Source: Burkholderiales bacterium
GTDB lineage: Bacteria > Pseudomonadota > Gammaproteobacteria > Burkholderiales > JAEUOS01
DNA: 6,288 bases
NCBI GenBank assembly: GCA_947456845.1
Contig: CANGUJ010000247.1
Location: forward strand, 1-6,288
Direction: 5' to 3'
Shown here: piece after piece, positions 1 to 6,031 of the stretch
How the letters are laid out: each line of letters opens with the position of its first letter
How positions within the stretch are numbered: the first letter of the stretch is position 1
Position numbers and translations under genes: made by a program
The notes under the pieces: generated by a model
Told to the model about the DNA's origin: nothing
The model's input: only the letters and a program-made list of their open reading frames with translations
The model's database searches: none

Positions 1-731
1 TCGGGCCGGTACAGGCCGCGCAGCAGCTGCACGGTGCGTCCGGAATCGTCGCGCACCAGGCGGTTGACCGCCAGGAGGGCCGTGCCATAGCCGACATCGA
101 GCAGGGGCGCCACCACGGTATCGGCAAGCTGCGCGCTGATGGTCTGGTCGGCATGCGCTACCGATACGCCGGCGCGCTCGAGCAGCTTGAGCATGGGCGT
201 CTCGGAAAGCTGGCGGCGGCTGAACGAGGCCACCGCTTCCGGCACCCAGGTGGTCATCAGCGCCAGCGGCGCGCCGTCGAGCGAGCGCACCCGCACCGCC
301 TTCTGCACCGGCGCGCCGGCGGCGATGCCCATGGCCTCGGCCACCTCGGGCGGGGCCGGCAGCGATTCCAGCGAAATGATGCGCACGCGGGTCTTGAGGC
401 CCATGGCGATGATGTTGTCGAGCAGGCCCGAGACCGTGCCGTGCACCGGGGCGCTGCGCGCCGGTGCGCTGGGGAACGACCCGCGGCCGCGGGTGCGCAC
501 GATCAGCCCTTCGCGCTTGAGCTCGTCGAGCGCGCGGCGCATGGTGACCCGCGAGACGCCGAAATCGGCCGCCAGCTCGAGCTCGCCCGGCAGCGGCCGC
601 CCGGCCGGGTAGGTGCCGGAAAGCAGGCGCTCGCGCAAGATGGTGTAGACGCGATGGTAAAGCGCCACCGCGCCCCCGCCCGGGGCCAGGCGCGCGTTTT
701 GCGCGAGCGGGAGATCGACGATGGCAGTCAT
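1..731 (-). CDS. GntR-family (HutC/UTRA type) transcriptional repressor, C-terminus cut by window edge
   Basis: Cytoplasmic DNA-binding regulator. Reading the minus strand from the ATG at 731 gives 243 complete codons before the edge, so probably only a few C-terminal residues are missing. Residues about 22-85 form the GntR winged helix-turn-helix, with the core PGELELAADFGVSRVTMRRA at 48-67 followed by LDELKREGLI. Residues about 97-243 match the UTRA effector-binding fold of the HutC subfamily (G-x-E/A-x-x-x-x-R-V/VRS pattern, AQLADTVVAPLLDV near 201-213, LLRGLYRP at the end). Family members bind a small metabolite and leave their operator. It is divergent from the thiolase gene at 1028, which is a typical regulator-target layout. 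No Shine-Dalgarno sequence lies before the ATG, while a promoter -10 box ends 7 nt upstream, so the message may be leaderless. The ligand is unknown. Confidence 0.93.
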   Translation of the reverse strand, partial: MTAIVDLPLAQNARLAPGGGAVALYHRVYTILRERLLSGTYPAGRPLPGELELAADFGVSRVTMRRALDELKREGLIVRTRGRGSFPSAPARSAPVHGTVSGLLDNIIAMGLKTRVRIISLESLPAPPEVAEAMGIAAGAPVQKAVRVRSLDGAPLALMTTWVPEAVASFSRRQLSETPMLKLLERAGVSVAHADQTISAQLADTVVAPLLDVGYGTALLAVNRLVRDDSGRTVQLLRGLYRP

Positions 732-738
732 GGGCCGC

Positions 739-768
739 AATCTACAAAATGTCTTAATGTATTGTCAA
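739..768 (-). promoter_or_regulatory. Predicted sigma-70 promoter of the GntR regulator
   Basis: On the minus strand a perfect TTGACA (768-763) is followed by an 18-nt spacer and TAGATT (744-739, 4 of 6 matches to TATAAT). Only 7 nt separate this -10 box from the regulator's ATG at 731, so transcription would begin at about the start codon. The -35 box lies inside the inverted repeat at 747-778, which fits autorepression. The prediction rests on motif and position only. Confidence 0.55.
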
Positions 769-778
769 CAAGACATTT
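747..778. promoter_or_regulatory. Inverted repeat, probable GntR operator
   Basis: Perfect 9-bp arms AAATGTCTT (747-755) and AAGACATTT (770-778) are separated by 14 bp. A second, shorter palindrome TGTC-N5-GACA (763-775) shares the right arm. Together they place several TGTC/GACA half-sites around the -35 box of the regulator promoter. GntR dimers bind short inverted repeats of this kind in divergent promoter regions, so autoregulation is the natural reading. Which palindrome is actually bound cannot be decided from sequence. Confidence 0.6.
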
Positions 779-1027
779 GCGCCTGCTTGCGTTTGCGATT
801 TGTGTGCGCGTCCCAGCCCTGACGAAATCGCCGAAACAGTGAGATTAATTCTCGGCGCGCTTTGTCCGGATGGCCACCCGGATCCAGTCAACGCAACGCC
901 GATTGCCAGCGCGCCCCGGATTTGTCGCCTTCGTGCTTCGAGCATGGTGTCGCCTTCCCCTGGGAATCGTGCAATTACACTACCAACCTTGCCGCAAGGC
1001 GCCATGATTGTCAGACTGGAGGACGGA
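779..1027. other. Divergent intergenic leader upstream of the thiolase
   Basis: About 250 bp without a convincing gene. The thiolase frame is open through here from 800, but the translated text does not resemble the thiolase family and the family's usual N-terminus begins at 1028, so I treat it as untranslated leader. It contains a near-palindrome GTGCAATTACAC (969-980, one mismatched pair) overlapping a weak -10-like TACACT (976-981) that has no good -35. No strong plus-strand promoter is evident. A small minus-strand frame (754-945) is discussed among the findings. Confidence 0.4.
1018..1022 (+). promoter_or_regulatory. Ribosome binding site that sets a TTG start for the thiolase
   Basis: GGAGG at 1018-1022 stands 5 nt before the TTG at 1028-1030. 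The in-frame ATG at 1004 has only a weak AAGG before it, and would place this strong Shine-Dalgarno inside the gene. Thiolases commonly begin with a few residues before the A-V-I-V-D-A-V-R-T-P strand, which fits the TTG start. Confidence 0.6.
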
Positions 1028-2209
1028 TTGCCGAATGATGCCGTGATTGTCGATGCCGTGCGCACCCCGATGGGACGCGGCAAGCCGGGCGGCAGCCTGT
1101 CCGAGCTGCATGCCACCGATGTGTTGAAGCCGGTGCTCGAGGCGTTGATTGCGCGCAACCGGCTCGACCCCGGCATGATCGAAGACGTGATCGCCGGCTG
1201 CGTGTCGCAGGCGGGCGAGCAGTCGGCAGGGGTCGGCCGGTTCGCCTGGTTGTCGGCGGGCTTCCCCGACCATGTGCCCTCGACCACCATCGACCGCAAG
1301 TGCGGTTCCTCGCAGCAGGCGGTGCATTTCGCCGCGCAGGGGGTGATGGCGGGCGCCTGCGAGATCGTCATCGCCTGCGGCGTGGAGTCGATGAGCCGGG
1401 TGCCGATGGGCTCGGCGCGCATCGGCCAGAACCCGTTCTCGCCCGGCGTGCTTGCGCGCTATGCGCCGGGCATGATCGGCCAGGGCGTCTCGGCCGAACT
1501 GGTGGCCGACAAATGGAAAGTGTCGCGCGACGAACTCGACGCCTATTCCGCGCAGTCGCACCGACGCGCTGCCGCGGCGCGTTCGGCGGGCGCCTTTGCC
1601 GGCGAGATCATTCCGGTGACCACGCCCGCCGGCACCGTGACCGAGGACGAGACCATCCGCGCGCAGACCACGCCGGAGAGCCTGGCGCAGCTGAAGGTGG
1701 CCTTCGCCAGTGACGAGATGAAGGCCCGCTACCCGCACATCGACTGGCGCATCACGGCCGGCAATTCCTCACAGATCACCGATGGCGCCGCAGGGCTTTT
1801 GATCATGAGTGAACGCATGGCCGCCAAACTGGGCCTGAAACCGCGCGCGCGCTTTGTCGGCTTCGATGTCATCGGCGACGATCCGCTGATGATGCTGACC
1901 GCGCCCATCCCCGCCACCCGCCGCGTGCTGGACAAGGCCGGCATGCAGGCCGATGTCATCGATCATTTCGAGGTCAATGAAGCCTTCGCCTCGGTGCCGC
2001 TGGCCTGGCAGCGCGAGTTCCATGTCGATCCGGCGCGCCTCAACCCGCTGGGTGGTGCCATCGCGCTGGGACATCCGCTCGGCGCGTCCGGCGCACGCCT
2101 CATGACCACCATGTTGAATGCGCTGGAGAAGAGCGGCGGCCGCTACGGTCTGCAGACCATGTGCGAGGCGGGCGGCATGGCCAATGCGACCATCATCGAG
2201 CGCCTCTGA
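1028..2209 (+). CDS. Thiolase (acetyl-CoA C-acyltransferase)
   Basis: Cytoplasmic thiolase of 393 residues from the TTG start, the normal length of the family (ATG at 1004 would give 401). It catalyses CoA-dependent cleavage of a 3-ketoacyl-CoA to acetyl-CoA and a shortened acyl-CoA, or the reverse condensation. All catalytic elements are present: the acylated Cys92 in DRKCGSSQQA, the NEAF motif at 317-320, His349 in GGAIALGHPLGASGAR, and Cys379 in MCEAGGMANA, where the usual C-x-G-G-G is C-E-A-G-G. The N-terminal strand AVIVDAVRTPMGRG is typical. The MFS permease follows 28 bp downstream on the same strand and the GntR regulator is divergent, suggesting a small inducible catabolic unit. Degradative (beta-oxidation or aromatic catabolism) versus biosynthetic use cannot be told apart here; degradation is favoured by the context. 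Confidence 0.95.
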   Translation: MPNDAVIVDAVRTPMGRGKPGGSLSELHATDVLKPVLEALIARNRLDPGMIEDVIAGCVSQAGEQSAGVGRFAWLSAGFPDHVPSTTIDRKCGSSQQAVHFAAQGVMAGACEIVIACGVESMSRVPMGSARIGQNPFSPGVLARYAPGMIGQGVSAELVADKWKVSRDELDAYSAQSHRRAAAARSAGAFAGEIIPVTTPAGTVTEDETIRAQTTPESLAQLKVAFASDEMKARYPHIDWRITAGNSSQITDGAAGLLIMSERMAAKLGLKPRARFVGFDVIGDDPLMMLTAPIPATRRVLDKAGMQADVIDHFEVNEAFASVPLAWQREFHVDPARLNPLGGAIALGHPLGASGARLMTTMLNALEKSGGRYGLQTMCEAGGMANATIIERL

Positions 2210-2237
2210 CGCTGCGCGGCGTCCCGCGCCCGTGACC

Positions 2238-3413
2238 ATGCCTGCGGTGGATGCGGTGCGGCGCCCGGCGCGCATCCTGCCCGTCGTCGTTGTCGCCCAG
2301 TTCGCCGGGTCGTCGGCATGGTTTGCCGGCAATGCGGTGCTGGTCGACCTCGAATCCGCCTGGCGCCTGGCCCCGGGGGCGGTCGGCGAGGTGACCGCCG
2401 CGGTGCAACTGGGTTTCATCATCGGGACGCTGGTTTTCGCGGTGCTGGCGATCGCCGACCGCGTGTCGCCACGCGTTGTGTTCCTCGCCTGCGCATGTGC
2501 CTGCGCCGCGGCCAACGCCGCGATCCTGGTGGCCCCGCCAGGCATGACGACGCTGCTCGCATGCCGCTTTGCGACCGGTTTTTTCCTTGCCGGCATCTAT
2601 CCGGTGGGCATGAAGATCGCCTCGGGCTGGTTCCAGGGCGGCCTCGGCAGGGCGCTGGGCTACCTGGTGGGCGCTCTGATTCTCGGTACCGCCTTCCCGC
2701 ACCTCCTGAAGGCACTCGGCCAGCAATGGCCCTGGCAGGCCGTCATCGCCGGCGTATCGGCCGCGTGCCTGGCGGGCGGGCTTCTGATGTTTCTGTGCGT
2801 ACCGGACGGGCCTTACCTCGCGCGCGGCGCACGCTTCGATCCGGGTGCGCTGGCCCGGGTGTTCACGATCCGCCGGTTTCGCGCCTCCGCCTGCGGCTAC
2901 TTCGGCCACATGTGGGAGCTCTATGCCTTTCTCGCCTTCGCGCCTCTGGCGATTGTGCAGCACGTCGCGCCGGATGAAGTCCCGTTCAGGAGTTTCTGCG
3001 TCATCGGTGGTGGTGCGCTGGGCTGCGTGCTGGGCGGGCTGCTGTCATCGCGCTTCGGCAGCGCCCGCGTGGCCTCGGCGCAACTGGCCGCTTCCGGGTT
3101 GTGCTGCCTGGTGTCACCGGGGTTGCTGGTCGCGCCGGCGCCGCTGGCGCTTGGGTTTCTGGTGTTCTGGGGCGTGGTGGTCTCCGGCGACTCGCCGCAG
3201 TTCTCGGCGCTCAATGCCGCCAACGCGCCGCGCGAATGGGTGGGCTCGGCGCTGACGATCGTCAATTGCATCGGTTTCGCGATCACCATCGTGAGCCTGC
3301 AACTGCTCGGCATGCTGGTGACCGCGTTGCCGGTGCACTGGCTGTTCGTCTGCCTGGCGCCCGGTCCGGTGCTGGGGTTGCTGGCGATGCGGCCGCTGAT
3401 CAGACAAGCCTGA
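2238..3413 (+). CDS. Major facilitator superfamily (MFS) permease
   Basis: Inner-membrane transporter of 391 residues, a usual length for a 12-helix MFS protein. Hydrophobic segments are visible at roughly 13-35, 52-72, 79-99, 104-125, 137-155, 167-187, 222-241, 252-270, 280-298, 302-318, 338-360 and 366-386. A degenerate MFS motif A follows helix 2 (IADRVSPRVV, 72-81), and its C-terminal counterpart is SSRFGSARVA near 270-279. Between the two halves lies a cytoplasmic loop containing DGPYLARGARFDPGALARVF (190-209). The ATG at 2238 is preferred because it just precedes the first helix, although no clear Shine-Dalgarno precedes it; GTG at 2232 is an in-frame alternative. With 28 bp to the thiolase stop it is probably cotranscribed and may import the substrate of that pathway. 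The substrate is not predictable from sequence. Confidence 0.92.
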   Translation: MPAVDAVRRPARILPVVVVAQFAGSSAWFAGNAVLVDLESAWRLAPGAVGEVTAAVQLGFIIGTLVFAVLAIADRVSPRVVFLACACACAAANAAILVAPPGMTTLLACRFATGFFLAGIYPVGMKIASGWFQGGLGRALGYLVGALILGTAFPHLLKALGQQWPWQAVIAGVSAACLAGGLLMFLCVPDGPYLARGARFDPGALARVFTIRRFRASACGYFGHMWELYAFLAFAPLAIVQHVAPDEVPFRSFCVIGGGALGCVLGGLLSSRFGSARVASAQLAASGLCCLVSPGLLVAPAPLALGFLVFWGVVVSGDSPQFSALNAANAPREWVGSALTIVNCIGFAITIVSLQLLGMLVTALPVHWLFVCLAPGPVLGLLAMRPLIRQA

Positions 3414-3415
3414 TC
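3398..3415 (+). other. Small hairpin across the MFS stop codon
   Basis: GATCAG (3398-3403) and CTGATC (3410-3415) can pair in a 6-bp stem with a 6-nt loop, overlapping the stop codon at 3411-3413. No run of T follows, so it is not a convincing intrinsic terminator. It could be a weak attenuating structure or chance. Confidence 0.2.
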
Positions 3416-3419
3416 CTGG

Positions 3420-3448
3420 TGGACGAGTTATCAAAAAATTGAGATAAT
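3420..3448 (+). promoter_or_regulatory. Predicted promoter and operator of the toxin-antitoxin module
   Basis: TGGACG (3420-3425, 4 of 6 matches to TTGACA), a 17-nt spacer and GATAAT (3443-3448, 5 of 6 matches to TATAAT) give a good sigma-70 promoter. An inverted repeat TTATC (3428-3432) / GATAA (3443-3447), 10 bp apart, overlaps the -10 box and is a candidate operator for the XRE antitoxin. The -10 box ends 6 nt before the GTG start at 3455, so the transcript would begin close to the start codon. Confidence 0.5.
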
Positions 3449-3454
3449 CGGGAG

Positions 3455-3775
3455 GTGAAAAAGCTTGCTTTTCTCGGGTCGAGTCTCGATGATTTGGCGG
3501 GTTTTCCGACCGAAGCCAGGCGCGCCTCTGGATTCGAGCTTTGGCAAGTACAAAGCGGCCTGATGCCCTCGGATTTCAAGCCTCTGCTTGGGGTTGGGCC
3601 AGGTGCTTATGAGATCCGGATTCACGTACTGGGTGAATGGCGGGTGATCTACGTCGCGAAGTTCGCATCAAGCGTCTATGTACTGCACGCGTTTTGGAAG
3701 AAGACGCAGAAGACCCGTAAAGAGGACATCGACATCGCGCGGCGCAGGTATCAGGACATCAAGGAAAAGCCATGA
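3455..3775 (+). CDS. HigB-like toxin, RelE/ParE superfamily (Gp49-like)
   Basis: Small protein of 106 residues, usual for the phage-derived Gp49-like/HigB toxin family, whose characterised relatives are ribosome-dependent mRNA endonucleases. The family pattern is complete: FPTEARRASGFELWQVQSG (17-35), FKPLLGVGPGAYEIRIH (41-57), WRVIYVAKF (62-70), VYVLHAFWKKTQKT (74-87) and a C-terminal helix DIDIARRRYQDIK. Basic and polar residues likely to matter are Arg55, Arg63, His78, Lys82, Lys83 and Lys86. GTG at 3455 is the only usable start near the conserved N-terminus, because an in-frame stop lies at 3440. The Shine-Dalgarno-like GGGAGG directly abuts or overlaps this GTG, which is an unusual spacing. 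The antitoxin begins inside the stop codon (ATGA). Base composition is lower in G+C than in the flanking genes. Confidence 0.9.
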   Translation: MKKLAFLGSSLDDLAGFPTEARRASGFELWQVQSGLMPSDFKPLLGVGPGAYEIRIHVLGEWRVIYVAKFASSVYVLHAFWKKTQKTRKEDIDIARRRYQDIKEKP

Positions 3776-4065
3776 CCAGAAAAATCACCCGTTCTTCCGG
3801 CAACGTTTTTGTCGATCTCGGTTTTCCACCGGAAGAAGCAACCGTGCTGGCCATGCGTGCGGAGTTGATGGCGAGCTTGCGTTCGCTCATCTCAGAGCGG
3901 GGCTGGACGCAACAAGAGGCGGCGCGGCAACTTGAGATCGGTCAGTCGCGCGTCTCCGACCTGGTGCGTGGCAAGTGGGAGAAATTCAGTCTCGATATGC
4001 TGCTTGTGCTGGCTACCCGCGCAGGTCAACGCGCGACTCTGGTTCTCGAACCGGCGGCCAGTTAG
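3772..4065 (+). CDS. HigA-like XRE-family antitoxin
   Basis: Helix-turn-helix protein of 97 residues expected to neutralise the upstream toxin and, with it, repress their shared promoter. N-terminal features of this antitoxin group are seen (NVFVDLGFPPEEATVLAMRA, 11-30). The XRE-type HTH covers about 36-85, with TQQEAARQLEIGQSRVSDLV at 46-65 as its two central helices. The ATG overlaps the toxin stop by 4 nt and is preceded by AAGGA 6 nt away, so translation is both coupled and independently initiated. Toxin-first order is characteristic of HigBA-type modules. Its TAG stop (4063-4065) overlaps the TAA of the convergent Bug gene (4062-4064), leaving no space for a terminator. Confidence 0.9.
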   Translation: MTRKITRSSGNVFVDLGFPPEEATVLAMRAELMASLRSLISERGWTQQEAARQLEIGQSRVSDLVRGKWEKFSLDMLLVLATRAGQRATLVLEPAAS

Positions 4066-5033
4066 TTCACCGTTGCGCCTGAATCCTTGACCACCTTGGC
4101 CCAGCGAACGATCTCGGCCTTTATGAAGGTGTCGAGCTCTGCCGGGGTGGAGCCGACGATGTTGTAGCCAGCCGCCTCGATGCGCTGCCTGGCCTCCGGC
4201 GCGTTCATGGCCTTGATGACCTCGGCGTTGAGTTTCTGCACGATGGGTGCAGGTGTGCCGGCGGCGGCCAGGATCGCGTACCAGACCGAAACGTCGAAGT
4301 CCTTCAGCACCGTCTCGTGAATGGTCGGCACGTCGGGCAGGACGCTGGAACGATTCAGGGTGGAGACGGCGAGCGCACGGAACTTGCCGGCCTGAATCTG
4401 CGGCAGGGAGGAGGAGAGCGAATCGAACATCAGGTCCACCTCGCGGCCGAGCAGGCCGACGATGGCCGGGCCACTGCCCTTGTAGGGCACATGGGTGAGT
4501 TTCGCGCCGACCACGGAACCGAAGTACTCCACCGAAAGATGGCTGGTATTGCCGGGCCCGGCCGAGGCGTAGTTGAGCTTGCCCGGGCTGGCGCGCATCG
4601 CGGCCACCAGCTCGGCCATGGTCCGGTAGGGCGAGGCGGCATTGACCACCACCACCAGGGGCAGGGTGGCGGCCAGCGTGATGGAGGCGAAATCCTTCAC
4701 CGTGTCGTACGGCAGTTTCTTCATCAGCGAGGCGTTGACGGCGTGCGCCGTGAGCATCATCACGATGCTGTAGCCGTCCGGCGCCGACTTGGCGATCATG
4801 TCCGCGCCGATGGTGGTGCCGCCGCCGGGCTTGAATTCGATGAACACGTTCTGGCCCAGGCTCTTGCTCATTTCGGCGGCGATCGGCCGGGCGAGAATTT
4901 CCGAACTGCCGCCCGGCGCGTAGGGCATGACGAAGCGGATCGGCTTGGCTGGGTAGCCGCCCTGCGCGAGGGCGCGCGGCCATGGCAGTGCGGCGGCTGC
5001 ACCGGCAGCGAGCAAGCGGCGTCGTTCGTTCAT
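4062..5033 (-). CDS. Bug/TctC-family periplasmic solute-binding protein
   Basis: Extracytoplasmic binding protein of 323 residues, full length for the family that delivers carboxylates to tripartite tricarboxylate (TTT) transporters or acts as a sensor. The signal peptide is residues 1-23, with an arginine-rich start (NERRRLLAAG, compatible with Tat or Sec export) and probable cleavage after ALA (21-23). Family motifs follow in order: YPAKPIRFVMPYAPGG (27-42), the ligand-loop region SAGPGNTSHLSVEY (157-170), HVPYKGSGPA (181-190), DSLSSSLPQIQAGKFRALAV (204-223), PDVPTI (233-238) and the C-terminal WAKVVKDSG. GAGGAGA stands about 6 nt before the ATG. It lies 19 bp after the damaged monooxygenase gene as the last gene of the operon. 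No membrane subunits of a TTT transporter are in the window, as is usual for the many orphan Bug genes in Burkholderiales. The ligand is unknown. Confidence 0.95.
   Translation of the reverse strand: MNERRRLLAAGAAAALPWPRALAQGGYPAKPIRFVMPYAPGGSSEILARPIAAEMSKSLGQNVFIEFKPGGGTTIGADMIAKSAPDGYSIVMMLTAHAVNASLMKKLPYDTVKDFASITLAATLPLVVVVNAASPYRTMAELVAAMRASPGKLNYASAGPGNTSHLSVEYFGSVVGAKLTHVPYKGSGPAIVGLLGREVDLMFDSLSSSLPQIQAGKFRALAVSTLNRSSVLPDVPTIHETVLKDFDVSVWYAILAAAGTPAPIVQKLNAEVIKAMNAPEARQRIEAAGYNIVGSTPAELDTFIKAEIVRWAKVVKDSGATVN
4084..4106. repeat. Copy 1 of a 23-bp repeat shared by two Bug C-termini
   Basis: This stretch encodes the RWAKVVKD end of the intact Bug protein. It matches 6054-6076 at 22 of 23 bases in the same orientation (the one difference is at 4091/6061). 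It reflects a conserved C-terminal coding motif in two paralogous genes rather than a mobile repeat. Confidence 0.75.
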
Positions 5034-5052
5034 GCGGTTCTCCTCGGATCGT

Positions 5053-6018
5053 TCACGCCGCCATCGCGCCGGCCGCGGCCAGCGCCTCGCGGCATTCGCG
5101 CACGATGCGCTCGATCAGTTCGGCGCACGTCGGGATGTCGTCGATCAGGCCGATCACCATGCCGGCGGACACGATGCCGTTGTCGACCTCGCCGGTTCGC
5201 ATGGCGTTCCGGCCGCGCGCGCCGGCCACCAGATGGCGGATGTCCTCGAAGGCGGCGCCCGCTTTCTCCATCGCCACCACCTCGTCGGAGACGGCGTTCT
5301 TGAACACCCTGGAGGTGTTCTTCATGGTGCGCAGGATCAGGTTGGTATCGCGCTCGCCGGCGCCGACCAGGCGTGCCTTGACCGCGGCGTGGACGGGCGC
5401 CTCCCGGGTGAGCATGAAGCGGGTGCCCATGTTGATGCCCTCCGCCCCCATGGCCAGGCAGGCCGCCATCTGGCGGCCGTCGGCGATGCCGCCGGAGGCC
5501 ACCACCGGGATCCTGCAGGCGCGCACCGCGGCGGGAATCAGGATCAGGTTGGTGACATCGTCCTAACCGGGATGGCCGGCGCATTCGAAGCCGTCGATGG
5601 AGATGATGTCCACGCCGTGGCGCTCGGCCGAGAGCGCGTGGCGCACCGAGGTGCACTTGTGGATCACGGTGATGCCGTGCGCCTTGAACCGGGGCGCGAA
5701 GTCGCGCGGGTTGTTGCCGGCGGTCTCGACGATCTTCACGCCCGCTTCGATGATGGCCGAGGCGTACTCCGCATAGGGCGGCGGATTGATGGAGGGCAGG
5801 ATGGTGAGGTTCACGCCGAAGGGCCGGTCGGTCATCTGCCGGCAGCGCGCGATCTCCCGCGCCAGGTCTTCCGGCGTGGGCTGGGTGAGCGCGGTGAGGA
5901 TGCCCAGGCCGCCGGCGTTCGAGACGGCCGAGGCGAGTTCGGCGAAGCCGACCCATTGCATGCCGCCCTGGATGATCGGGTAGCGGGTCCCCAGCAGGGC
6001 GGTGACGCGGTTTTTCAT
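5053..6018 (-). pseudogene. Nitronate monooxygenase / FabK-like flavoprotein, interrupted by an in-frame amber codon
   Basis: Reads as a 321-codon FMN-dependent TIM-barrel protein of the nitronate monooxygenase (2-nitropropane dioxygenase)/enoyl-reductase group. Before the break: MKNRVTALLGTRYPIIQGGM (1-20), SNAGGLGILTAL (33-44), RPFGVNLTI (65-73), VIHKCTSVRHA (118-128) and GFECAGHPG (143-151), with the likely catalytic His149. Codon 152 is TAG (5565-5563). Beyond it the same frame resumes with DDVTNLILIPAAV, then PVVASGGIADGRQ, GAEGINMGTRFMLTRE and a normal C-terminus ending at 5053. The family reads GHPGEDD here, so a single GAG-to-TAG change explains the stop; no bases are lost or gained. 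Amber readthrough or a sequencing error are alternatives to a true pseudogene. The product would presumably act on acyl-CoA or nitro compounds, alongside the acyl-CoA synthetase upstream. It lies 13 bp from the Bug remnant and 19 bp from the intact Bug gene. Confidence 0.9.
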
Positions 6019-6031
6019 GTGCGGGTCCGGT

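Noticed and set aside
153..842. Plus-strand open frame (229 codons) opposite the GntR regulator
   Set aside because: The minus-strand reading gives a full GntR-UTRA protein; the plus-strand product is Arg/His/Ala-rich and unrelated to any family.
841..853. Palindrome-like GAGATTAATTCTC as an operator for the thiolase promoter
   Set aside because: Arms are only 4 bp and no properly spaced promoter elements accompany it.
754..1422. Longer minus-strand frame (222 codons) overlapping the thiolase 5' end
   Set aside because: Most of it is antisense to conserved thiolase sequence. Only its last 63 codons lie mainly in non-coding DNA, and that part is listed separately as a weak finding.
2193..2963. 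Minus-strand open frame (256 codons) opposite the MFS permease
   Set aside because: Shadow of the permease, with composition typical of the antisense of GC-rich coding DNA and no motifs.
3398..3415. Intrinsic terminator after the permease
   Set aside because: The stem is only 6 bp, contains the stop codon and lacks a following T-tract, so it was kept only as a weak structure.
4317..5303. Plus-strand open frame (328 codons) opposite the Bug gene
   Set aside because: Low-complexity antisense shadow; the minus-strand Bug protein is complete, with signal peptide and ribosome site.
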